NCBI GenBank assembly: GCA_963565915.1 | Contig: OY751494.1 | Coordinates: 1,674,001-1,738,000, forward strand | Direction: 5' to 3' | From: Entoloma clypeatum | Taxonomy: Eukaryota; Basidiomycota; Agaricomycetes; Agaricales; Entolomataceae | Length of the DNA stretch: 64,000 bases | Shown here: positions 34,318 to 44,891 of the stretch, in pieces | Layout of the letters: every line of letters begins with the position of its first letter | How positions within the stretch are numbered: the stretch's first letter is position 1 | Translations under genes and position numbers: made by a program | The notes under the pieces: model-generated | The model's input: only the letters and a program-made list of their open reading frames with translations | Databases searched by the model: none | What the model was told of the DNA's origin: nothing

Positions 34318-35818
34318 TCAAACAAGGATGGGACCTGAGCTCTCTTTCTTCATGTTGGGATATTCAGCTTTCTTGCGACGCCAGAAACAAGCAGCATCAA
34401 CAATATCCTGGGTTTCGATTCGGTTTATTGCTTTATATTTCAACAGATCAAATCTCACCTTCTGCGTACCGAAGTTGAGCAGGAAGACGGTTGCAGCTAT
34501 GCCCGTGGTTGAGTCAAATCACAGGTCATTGCTGTTCCGCCGTACCAGTCGCGATTATCAGATCAGGTACAGGACTCTCAGGAGCCTTAATCGACATGAG
34601 ATTCACACTTGAACAAAGAAGATTAATGTGATGTTGTTGGCTTGGATATGATCTGTCATACCTCAAAGCCAACGTAGAATATAGTCCGTATGCCAGAACA
34701 CGTACTGTCATACTGAGATCCAGACTTCCGGAAAAACTCACAACCTTCGACCTCAAGGCCATCCAACGCTTATAAAGGATAAGTATGATCCATCCTAGAG
34801 GTTCCTTCGGAGTAAGAGACATGATCTAGAGAAATACAACGGGTACGTTCCTTCGAACAATATTGTTGCAAGCAGAAATACTGCAGAAAAGACAGTGATC
34901 GAGTTGGTCCTGCGGATGGTCGTTTTAGAACACGGATAATATAGCCAATTTACACAGACTTACAAATTCATCGACCTTACCGAGCAATAAAAGAATCGTC
35001 GGTTACGCGACACCTTACTGGGGTTTCCAGCACCAACCTAGATGACAAAAGACAAGTCAGCTTTCGCCAGATAACCAGTTTTGCGTTGGAACGCACAATG
35101 GCAGTAACGAGAGCAGTTCCCAAAAAAGCGAGATAGGGACCGGCTAATAACTAAAGAAGGGGACGTGAGCCCAACTAACATATATAGTGAACATTTCCAC
35201 TTGCCAAAAAAAGCCACATGGGATCTATCTTTCCCTCGGGTTTCTTGTAGCTTGGACGTCTTATCACAAGGAACATCTGCGAATATCTAAAAAAACGAGC
35301 TTGTTCATTGAATGCTTCTCATACCTGAAATACCAATGCAAATGCTGCTACGGTTGTCCTGACGCATGCGAGTCAACAGGCACCAGAAACCGAGGGTCCT
35401 ATCCACTCACATGGGTGGGTAACCATAGAGGAGGGAGGCTTGCAAAAGACAAACCATCTTGGAGGGTTCAGGCCCTTCGATTTTTCCTGCATAAGGACTC
35501 CAGACCCATCTTAGCTATTCACCAAATCAATCCGAACTATGATCGACGTACAGTATGCTGGTGGAACTGGTAGGCAAATTCGTGGATACAGATAAATCCC
35601 AGAAGGTGTAGCTTTACTTACAATCCCGCTATCATGAAGGTGACACATAAATTCAAGAATGTCGGATAGCGCTCGATTTTTCCGAAATATATGATGGTTA
35701 AGAGGAGTGGTATGCCGAAATGAGAGGGCCAGATGTTGAGCACCAAAAAAGCGATAAGCTGTGAGTGCGTTCCGCGGACAATATTGACTGGGTCCGTAAG
35801 AGTCGAATCTGCGAGCAT
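34318..35818 (-). CDS. Seven-transmembrane receptor-like protein (Agaricomycete family)
   Basis: About eleven short exons on the minus strand, among them 35818-35622, 35566-35538, 35486-35411, 35358-35325, 35276-35201, 35143-35097, 35037-34964 and 34909 to about 34850, then several to the stop at 34318. The reading is hydrophobic with regularly spaced membrane segments: SQLIAFLVLNIWPSHFGIPL, TFLNLCVTFMIAGF, PPMTTVAAFALVFQ, LATGPYLAFLGTALVTAIV, ITVFSAVFLLATILF, GWIILILYKRWMALR and ATVFLLNFGTQK. GPEPSKMVCLLQASLLYGYP and NPSKVSRNRRFFYCS match loops I associate with an Agaricomycete-specific 7TM (GPCR-like) family. Ligand and signalling partner are unknown. Exon borders in the second half are approximate. 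Confidence 0.68.
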
Positions 35819-36846
35819 GTTGACCAGGATGACCGTGGAGACAGTTATCAGGGCTACTCACTGCTGCCTGCAGTCATGGTTATCAAAGCCGAATTCCAAC
35901 AAGAAGTCAAAGAGAGCCAAGGATGAAAGAACAAATTGGTGAAGCCAGCTTCGTCGCCTCTAAAGAACAGAAAGGAAGCTGAGAAAAGGCGAGATGGAGG
36001 CAACGTGATCTGAGAGGGATATCATCATGATGATCTCAATGAGATACAGTAAGTGGTCGTCGTCGAGTCTCATCGTTCCATCATTTGTTCAAGATTTTGT
36101 CCGTCAGTCGGTCCACATTCTTGATCAATCTGGTGACGCATCCGGTTGTCATTATTATGCCGCATTGCAAACAGCGTCTCGTCGTGATCCGAGTCCTTCA
36201 CCTTGCGACCACGGAAGGTTGCAATCAGGAGCATCATAGCATCGCTTTCAAATCTTTGCATAATTTGATCTGTTCTCTGAGTCCCTGAGTGGCTCCGACC
36301 TGACAGCGATAGTAGACGGGTTTTCGCCCCTCGTACAAGTCGATCGGCGAGATCGCCTAAGTTGAAACCTTCAAGATACTATTACCAAAATATGCGACAA
36401 TGATCAAGTCCAGTTTTAGCTATTTGAGGACCATCGTATGAGCCAGCGCGGATAAACTTCAAGCACAGGTTGGCGGTTCAAGTACTGTTAAGAAACATGA
36501 GTGCGCAGTCATGGTCGTGGAACGCTGCTGTTGGCACTGATGGTAACACGAGGAGCACTGCCAGCCTCTGCCGTAGCTGCACCAAACATGAGAGATGTGT
36601 TTCTTACAACTTCGGTATCTGGTAACGATGGATCTTGCCGCCGAAATGAAACTAGCATTTCCTGAATAATATAAGGCGATGGTGACCAGGTTCAAATTTG
36701 CAATCATTGATCTTTATCGACTCGTTCGTTGAAATTCCACTTCTAAATAGATTGTATGACTGCACTTGTACATGTATTCTGCGAATAATAATCAATGAAG
36801 AGGTACAAAGCAGTGATCAACACACTCACGGTCAGGACAAGGAATT
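35819..36846. other. Unassigned 1-kb stretch between the 7TM gene and the MscS channel
   Basis: No recognisable gene. On the minus strand there is a Met/Arg/Asp-rich frame (36261-36070, MQRFESDAMMLLIATFRGRK onward) and, upstream, a short frame reading FGAATAEAGSAPRVTISANS. I cannot join them into a model or link them to a family. It may be a short lineage-specific gene, a decayed gene or plain intergenic DNA. Confidence 0.35.
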
Positions 36847-39800
36847 CTAGGTATCCATTCCACGCATCACGACTTTCTTGCTCTTGCTCCTACGCGCTTT
36901 GGTGGATTGTAAAGGCGATGGCTCTGTAGCAGGGGGCACAAAACCCAGATATGCTCCACTGCGGGGCGTCATCGGACTTGATGGTGTTTCCACAACTCCC
37001 TCCGAGTTCAGCAACGTAGAAGTGGTCTCCGCCCGAGTGATGCCAGGGCTTCCCTGAGGAAATTGCAACGCAGTATGCCGATTGCCGTCAGTGATCGGGA
37101 TAGGCGACTCATAATAGGTAATCCCAAGTTGGCGACAATAGTATAGGACGGCGGCATGAAAGGCTGTCCTGCGCTGCGAGCGAAGGCCCCAGTCCTAAAA
37201 AAAAAGATCAGATATGTTAATTCATGTGGGTATTTTCTCGCGAAGGTAATCGCGAACCCTGAGGAAATCGTAGGGATGCACTTATCAGGAAACAATTGAC
37301 ATAGCAAAGAAAAAAGGCACCCACTGCCAGTTACTAGAATACATGACAAACGCATCAATAGCAGAAGAAGATGCCCGATGAAAGGCGTACCCGTTATGTC
37401 CGATGGCGATGGTAAGGGTTAAGTAACGCTGGAAATGGATGCTCTGCAAAGTGACGCCAGTGCTTGGTTCGTACCAGCGATTTTCCTCCGTCGACAGCCA
37501 TTTGTTCAGACATGCTTCCAGAGCATCCAATGTTTCCAAAGAGGTGCCAGGCAACCTGTATGGTCACATTTTCAAAGGTTTTCTACACACGTTACTTGAA
37601 CATGACGTTTACATGAGACCAGGTTGAATCACGTACCCCGCTGCGCCGGACATTCGTTCTTTAGTTCAGGTCAGATGTGCCGAATGAGTCAATGTATGAA
37701 AGGATGGGGCATACATGAATTTGGTGAACAACTGGCTGTTGAAGTAATAGGTCTCCGTTCCATCAGAGCGAATAAAAACGGTCTATCAGGAAGAACGTGT
37801 ATTCAGTCCTAATAGCTCTTTCAATTTGATGCAAGACATACGGCGAACAGTCCAACTCTCTTGACAACGAGGTTTTCCTCTGCAAGTGCCAAAGAATGAT
37901 CTCAGCCACTCTCAGAGTAATTGAACACCTACCGTCAATGAAGCATCGATCACCAGTATCGTACGGGCTTTGAGAAAACGATATCCCTTAGATAAGATAG
38001 ACCTTGAAAAGGGGGAATACATATATACATACTGTGTAACGAACAAGAACATAATCGCATCAAACGCCGAACTCGCTGAATTCTTGAAAATGAAGCTCAA
38101 CGCAATGCCAAGCGAATAAACACTCGTGAGCGAGTCCCCGACGTCGACATCGAAAATGCTTATGCTGATAAAAAACAACATGAGCATTGCAAACGCCAGA
38201 AGGATATTATCCAATGTCTTGAGCGCAGCTCCGACGTCCCGCATCGATCGGGAAAGGAATCGGCGTTCCTTGTACACCTTGACGAGGGTATTCTTGATCT
38301 CTGCCCGCGAGATATCACCGTTGTTGTCCTGGTCGAACACACGAAATGCAGCTTCAGCCATGGCCTCGTCAGAAAAGGCGGGATTAAAGTCGGAGGGAAT
38401 AAGATAACCCCTCCCACGATCCTTGAAGCGTGAATAGATGGCTCGCGCAAGACGCTGTCCGTGAAGTTAAACAAAAGATTAGGACAAGTCCATATAGAAA
38501 TGGGAATTAATTGAAAACCTTGGCTTCCTGCGAAGAACCAACATTCCAAGACATCGAGCCTTCACCCTCATTCTTGCCCTTGATATTTCTTGCGTCATGA
38601 AGGGCGGCATTCTTGATAACGCGTGCGGCCTGAACAAGTCTGACACCCCGTCCGCCTGGATGATCTTCACTTTCAGTGTTGGCTACAGCCGGGGAATGTG
38701 ACCCTGGCGGATATCGATGAGGCGGGGTGGCCTCGCCCGGTTCTGAAGGGATTTTGTATTTCAGAGGGTACGATTCCAGGTCCTGCTCAGGGTGAGGAAG
38801 GGAGGGAGGGGTTCTGCTGTTGCTTCGTTGGTACCAGGACCAAGGCTTTCCCTTCCCTTTGCCCTTGCTGCTTTGCACATACGAGTGTGCCCCACTCGAA
38901 GTCCCCCCAGGCGAGGCGTGATCGTCCTCTGTATCGGCATCCTCCGCGTCGTCATGATGGTCGACCTTGCGACGGGGTATGACGGAGTGGAGGGCATGAC
39001 TCAGGGACTTGGAATGTTCCTTCTCACTGAACGGAGATACGGAACCGGGCCCGGGAGATTTCTTTCCATGGCGAACTGTGGGACGGTACTGACGGAGGGT
39101 TTCTATAACCATCAAAGCTTCTTTCGTGGAATCAATGCGCTCTTTATATGCCGTTCGGTGAAAGGAAAACGCTGTTGAAGGGTTGAATTCGAAATTCACG
39201 CTGGAATTAGGACAGGTACGGACCTATAAAATGGCCTAGCATTCGCTTCGCGCATATCACTAATGCAAAAAAGAAAAAAAATACTACCACGCGTTGCAGC
39301 TGAAGAATCATTACCATTGCTGTGCAATGCATCTAGCAAATGACGCACCGGTCGTGTATAATAAGCCCGACTCTTGTCTGGATTGCTTGCGTCGTACAGA
39401 TTATAGATATGACCGAAAATGATATTCCAGCTGACCCAGCCGCTGGCTGCGTAAAAGAAAGGCTTGATGGAGTTTTTGACAGAGTCGTATATTTCAATTC
39501 GAGTCTTGACATGCTCAGAAACGTGACCCCACGAAGCGGATATGAAGTATCGGATGAGGACAGGCACCACGTCAATTGCCATGGCAAGTCCCCATGACAC
39601 AACAAGGTTCGAGGCAGCCCAAAACAGCCAGGCTTGTATGTTATCCTTGACATAACGGCGTTCAGGAGTCGGATGGTGACTATACCAGTACACTTGGATG
39701 AGGACAGCTGGAGTGACAAGAACCGCAGAAAGGAAAGTGGAGCCAATGAAGGTCGAGAACAGTAGCGTTAGAATCCTTTGAGGGAAACGATCAGCTTTTT

Positions 39801-40180
39801 GTATGAGTTATGACGGGATGAAAAACCCACCTCTTGGGACCCCAGCCTTTGCGATTTTTGTTCTTTGAATTTCCCATGTGTTCCTCAAACTTGGCCTCCT
39901 CATCCACCAAATCCTCCTCTCCGGACCAGTCGTAACCATCGGAGAGTTCATCGTCGGTAGCAGCCACCGACGCTGGTCGCGAGGCAAACAACTCGACGGA
40001 GTCTGTCCGCGGACCATGGCCTGGCCTAGGTGCGAACTCCATCGCAGGATTGGAGCCCTCAGCATAGCGAATAGTAGTGGTCGGCTTCTTGAGGTCGTGG
40101 TCATTGGACTCCGGTGGGTGTCTTTCGTTGAGCTGGTGTTTGTCGTCTGGTACCTCGTGGACATCCGTGGTGGAGGCCAT
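36847..40180 (-). CDS. MscS-family mechanosensitive channel with EF-hand (Msy1/2 type)
   Basis: A large multi-exon gene. The N-terminal 115 residues are cytosolic and acidic (GYDWSGEEDLVDEEAKFEEH). Membrane segments follow (FSTFIGSTFLSAVLVTPAVL, AWLFWAASNLVVSWGLAMAI, SWNIIFGHIYNLY). A long Ser/Pro/Gly-rich cytoplasmic loop comes next (KGKGKPWSWYQRS). The EF-hand loop is DQDNNGDISRAE within MAEAAFRVF...IKNTLVKVYKER. The MscS pore and beta domain are NILLAFAMLMLFFISISIF, ALSFIFKNSASSAFDAIMFL and FVTHPYDTGDRCFID. The C-terminus has SGVTLQSIHFQRYLTLTIAI and ends in a basic tail (KARRSKSKKVVMRGMDT). Fission-yeast relatives sit in the ER and control calcium during hypo-osmotic shock. The start at 40180 (MASTTDVHEVPDD) is divergent from the next gene. 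Confidence 0.92.
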
Positions 40181-40434
40181 GTCCTCCGACTATACAAGTC
40201 GAGCACGTGAAGATTCTCAAGAGGAAGCCATCAAGAGAATTCTGCTGCCGTGGAGCGGTTGATCAGAAAGTGGAGCCTTTATCGTTGGATACCGGAAGTA
40301 TGTCGCTGTTTGTCACCAGGCCTGCTGCGAAACAGATGACTCGGCTCTGACTTCATCCCAGCAGCAATGTCTCACTCTTTCTCCCATTTATATTCAACGC
40401 ATGGAGCCTTCCATCCTTCACAAGGACCGCAAAG

Positions 40435-41353
40435 ATGTCGTCAGCTTCCCCAAAGGTACTCAAGCAATTCGAGAAGGAAATCGCCAAGGAGGGTGAAGCG
40501 GAGGAGGCACGCATCAAAAATGCCATGAAGGACTTGGCCATTACCCAGAAGGAACTGGAAAAGGCGCACAAGGTAATCCCGTTGCCAATCTGTAAACAAG
40601 AACCTCATTGTCCGCTTCAGGCTGTTATCAAGTCGGAGAATGACCTCGTAAAAGCCCAGAAGAAGGAGACAGAGGCATTAGCTGCTTTGCATAAGGTAGA
40701 GGAGGAACACGAGATTGCAGCTGCGCACGTCAGCACTGCCCAAAAGGAGTTTGAGGTGTGTTCAATTCGTTCATCCGATATTCAGTCTTCAATCCCTCGC
40801 GACAGTTGAGAAGAGAACAGGAGGCAAAGTTGCTAGAGCAAGCAGAGCAAAGGAAGGCCCAGATCGAGGCTGCCATAAGAGAGCAACAAACTCACAATGT
40901 ACGTGTCGTCATGACGTACAAGACGTGAAATGAAATGGTTTTAAACAGGAAGCACGCGAGGCCAAGGTCGCTGAATTACGCCACGGCGGATGCCCACACA
41001 TCGCACCAGGCTCCACTCAGACCGGCCCTGGCCCTACCACAGGCGCTAGGGCATTTGGTCCCGGGTCTACTAGTGCGGCAGTGTGCCCTTGCGGCAGCGC
41101 AGAACATGGAAGAGGCAATCCCGCGACTGGTGGGACGACCTACCCTCCTCAGGCCGGCGGATATACACCAGGTGGTACATACGGTGGCGAGCCTTTGGTC
41201 AATCAGAGCCATCCACAAGTAGGAGGAAATCAGACACAAACGTGTGGTGGAGGTGGTCAAGGCATGCCAGGCGGCGGGAATCTTGCATGTGCGCAGGAGA
41301 AGAGCACTGCAGGAGGAACGCAGGCGATGCCCGGAGATTATGCGCATCGTTGA
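40435..41353 (+). CDS. Hypothetical protein: coiled coil plus Gly/Thr/Cys-rich tail
   Basis: Not a family I recognise. Four exons (40435-40572, 40621-40755, 40806-40898, 40949-41353) join in frame to 256 residues. Residues 1-125 are a continuous charged helix with heptad character (KVLKQFEKEIAKEGEAEEAR, KSENDLVKAQKKETEALAAL, REQEAKLLEQAEQRKAQIEA). The last 130 residues are Gly, Pro, Thr and Gln rich with scattered Cys and His (GGCPHIAPGSTQTGPGPTTG, AVCPCGSAEHGRG, GGGGQGMPGGG). It could be a structural or condensate-type protein, but this is speculation. It shares a 254-bp divergent promoter with the MscS gene. Confidence 0.75.
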
Positions 41354-41680
41354 TTACGGGGATTCAATCGGTCCTTGAGCGCCATTTTTCCAGCTAGTAC
41401 TGATAGCTTCCAGTGAATGAATTGACCCTAGGTCCTGCAGGTTACGTTCTCAACCCCCCACGTAAAGACGCATCGACGGGACTGTCATCATTACATTCTA
41501 TCACTGGTTCAAATACTCAAATCCCCGACCGACAGATGAGATTAAGGCATGCGCTTCAGGATGAGATGCATAATTGTAGAACACAAGAGAACCATAACAT
41601 ATGCACGAAGCAGGTAACGACACCGCGCCGAGTCCAAGTCGTGGGTACACCTCCGCAGGGCTTTTGGCATAATGTTTTCT

Positions 41681-42462
41681 CTATACTTTGAATCCACGCG
41701 ACTTTCTGCGACCACGACCTTGTTCGAACTACAATCGGAAGGCCCATAAGATAGCATCTGAGACGCAAGGAGCCAATAATAGTTCACCTTGCGGCCCTTT
41801 GAAATGGTGTGAGGCCTCTTGTGCTTGTGAGGACCCATGCCGAAGTGCTTGACAGCCTCCCGCGAATTCTTCACACCCCTCAGCAACACAGTGTTGGAAC
41901 CCGTCGGTGCCCTGAGGGCGAGCTGATCAAGCGTCAGGACCTCACCGCCTGCATTCAGGATCCTCTCCTTTGCTGCTTGTGTGAAGCGGAGCGCGGCAAC
42001 GGTGAGCTTGGGAATGGTGCCCTGTCGGACGTCATCGGTCACAGTCCCCACCTGGACAATGATTTTCGACTCGAGATCAGAGGCGTTAGAAGTCTCTTTG
42101 ATAATCCGGGAGAGGGAGATCGGAGGGCGGTTGGTTTTGGAAAGGAAAAGACGGTGGAGAATGGTCTGTGAAAATGTCAAAATATCTCAAACCGGAAATC
42201 AACGAAGATATGGGACCTTGTTGAACTTGGAATCTGTGCGGCGTGCCAAGAAGCGGTAAAGCTACTCAGAGAGTGAAAATCTGTCCTAACTTCAATAGTG
42301 TTCGATCGCACCTTGACGAGAAGGAGGAGGTAAGGGTCTTCGCTTTTGGGGGCGGTTCGATTGCCTTTCTTGACGTGGTGGGCTTTGATGTCGATACCCT
42401 ATCATGTCCGTATGAGTGACCTGAGACACCTTCAATGCCATGCGCGACAGCGAGCTCACCAT
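41681..42462 (-). CDS. RPL18: 60S ribosomal protein eL18 (RPL18)
   Basis: Five exons: 42462-42460 (the ATG alone), 42398-42312, 42261-42217, 42165-41788, 41728-41681, giving 186 residues. Sequence is typical: [78 protein letters not shown] and [20 protein letters not shown]. The end is [33 protein letters not shown]. The start codon is followed directly by an intron (ATG|GTGAGC). It lies head-to-head with the Tra2-like gene. Confidence 0.96.
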
Positions 42463-42791
42463 CTTGGTTCTTGCCGAAATATGTGTTTGGATCTGTTTTC
42501 CGATGTAGAGGCTTGAATGAACTGTGCAGTTACCACAATTTGAGTTGAATCTCCGACTGGAACGTGAGTGCGCAATGGCAGATATCAATCACAGAAGAGG
42601 TCTCCTGGGGTATTTTCCCCCCCGAAAATAACCTCGCTGACTATAAAAGAGGGTCCTCAATTGATGGCCACAGAAAATTCTCTTCATTGAAAGTGAAATA
42701 TGGGTTTGAAACCCCTAATTGCGCGGGGTTTAAATTCCTACCTAAAATTTTGCCACAAACAACCGTCAACACCCCCTGCATTCCAACCACC
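42463..42791. promoter_or_regulatory. Divergent promoter of eL18 (-) and Tra2-like gene (+)
   Basis: The two start codons are about 330 bp apart. A TATA-like element CTATAAAAG lies at 42641-42649, about 145 bp upstream of the Tra2-like ATG. A homopolymer block (TTTTCCCCCCCG) lies just upstream of it at about 42612-42624. No transcript start is visible, so the assignment of TATA to the plus gene is by position only. Confidence 0.4.
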
Positions 42792-43838
42792 ATGGTGAGT
42801 TCCCTTTGCCTTACTGTCTGGCGTTGAACCGACCTCAATGCTCCCATTTTAGTACGGCGACAACACATCTGCCACGCCTGTTGATCCTTACTCTGACGCA
42901 TATACGGCACCCCCTCCTCCGCCTGCCGAGCGCGACCCCCCGGCCCCGCGTGGCCGGTCTCGGTCGCGCAGTCCTGCGCGCAGCAACGGTGGAGGTGGCT
43001 ATAGGAGTCCTTACCGTCGCAGGTCTCCTCCTCCTCCCCGGCGCCCGCCTCATGCACCCATTGTGGGTCGAACTTGCTCATAGAGTTTGACACGTGTTTT
43101 ATGCTGAATAGTCCCAGCAGGCACCCATCCCTTCAAATGTTCTTGGTGTTTTTGGGCTCAGCATCCGAACCCAAGAGCGTGACTTAGACGAAGAATTTAC
43201 ACGCTTTGGCAGAGTTGAAAAAGTTACAATTGTCTATGACCAACGAGTATGTTCTGTTCAATGATGCCTCAATAATCGCTCAATAATACTCAAACAGTCC
43301 GACCGTTCCCGTGGCTTTGGTTTTATCAAAATGGCAACTGTCGAAGAGGCCACTCGATGCATCCAGGAGCTGAATGGAGTCGTGAGTTCCTTTTTTACAC
43401 CAATAAAAAAAAACATCTGACACTTATTACTAGGACTTGAATGGTCGTCGCATCCGGGTTGACTATTCTGTGACTGATCGCCCACATGCTCCGACCCCTG
43501 GAGAATACATGGGACATCGTCGTTCCGGTCGTGATTCTCACTATGGAGGCCGCGAACGTGATTCTCACCGTGAAAGTCACCGCGACCGCGACAGGGATTC
43601 CCATCGTCGAGGTGATCGTGACAAGGACCGCGACCCGTACGGCCGAGACAACAGAGATTGGCGCGATCGTCGCAGCCCCCCTCCCCGAAGGTATTCTCCG
43701 GACTACCGACGTCGCAGAAGTTATTCTAGAAGTCCTCCACGTGGCAGCAGCCCTGGCAGAGGAGGTCCCCGTGATTATGACGCTGCTCCTCCTGGCCCGG
43801 GTGCAGCCCCAGTTTCATCTGAGGCGAACCGCTGGTAA
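42792..43838 (+). CDS. TRA2: Tra2-type SR splicing factor (RRM with RS domains)
   Basis: Exons 42792-42794 (ATG only), 42853-43062, 43121-43246, 43298-43381, 43434-43838 give 275 residues. N-terminus: Pro-rich, then a first RS region ([17 protein letters not shown]). One RRM, about residues 75-150, contains [20 protein letters not shown] and [20 protein letters not shown]. The RNP2 core is LGVFGLS and RNP1 is RGFGFIKM. The Tra2-specific linker after the RRM is [21 protein letters not shown] long Arg/Asp/His/Ser-rich C-terminus follows ([30 protein letters not shown]). It should bind GAA-type exonic enhancers and regulate splicing in the nucleus. One acceptor has two CAG options (43117 or 43120). 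Confidence 0.93.
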
Positions 43839-44891
43839 AGGTATACACCCATCTACTTCCACTTATTCTCGAAAGCCTTGGTCCATTGGTTTCAAAAACA
43901 AGAAGTTGAAGGTCAAGAAGGGCATATATTTCTCTTCAATTTTCATCTCTACGTCGTGAAGACCCCAGACTGGCCTCTTTGATAGCAAAAAGTATCGCAA
44001 GTTCTCAAGTTATCTCGTTCCTCAACTGTTCCTAGTACTCGTTTGCCTTCGCCTACTTTGTTGTTTGCAAGTACAAGAGTCTTCAATTCTCGATCAGTTG
44101 CAATGGTGGCGCTTATACCACTTTGGGCGCCCGAAAGTGGAGAATCAACAGCCCACAGTATTGTGCTCACAAGGACACATGTGTGAAGATTAAGACCGCG
44201 TCGGCGCCTAGAATACTGCGGCGAGTTTAAGGTCATGTCTCACCTCGTTTCCGTCCGCATCCAGGATCGGAGCGCCGTATGTTGATACCAGTCTGTTCCC
44301 GCTTAGCGCTTATCCCTGGCAATAGGTGTGCCCTTCTTTCTTCATGGCAGCACATTCGATTGGGTGTCCAATCTCATGTAAAACCTCGTGATCTACTGAG
44401 TACTTTGACGCAGATTGGATTTTTCACTGCTTATCAAGTTTCCGAAATCTTCCAATACTACATGGTACAATCATGCAAGCCATACACGACGCCGACACAT
44501 TGTGCTGGCATTGCTGGAAGACTGGTGACTTGGTGAGCCTGTACTTACATATGTTTGGTCATGTTAGCTCCCTAAATTATGTCAAGCAACATGTCAGAAA
44601 TGCCTAAAATGAGCTTTACCTCAATGAATTGGCGAGATACTGCGGAGACCTGCTAGGCTTGTCGAGAGAGCAGGTCAGAACTGGCTGCAAGTCGTCCACT
44701 GCTTTCCAAGGCGCAATGGGCTTATCGTCACGTAAAAATACCGATTTCAAGGTTCCTCGCGTTGATTCCACGTTCCACCGCCTGAAAGCATCACCTCTCG
44801 CCACCAAGGAGGTGTATAATATTGAATATAAAGGGTGTGAAGTGATTTCCCCTTCTTATATTAACCGGGGTGCCGCGACCTTCTTTCAGAT
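43839..44891. other. Unassigned 1-kb stretch before the F-box gene
   Basis: It holds the 3'UTR of the Tra2-like gene and the promoter of the F-box gene. The longest frame (about 44629-44985, +) overlaps the F-box start in another frame and has no family resemblance. An AT-rich block near 44814-44835 (tataatattgaatataaagg) could serve as the F-box core promoter. Nothing else is recognised. Confidence 0.35.
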
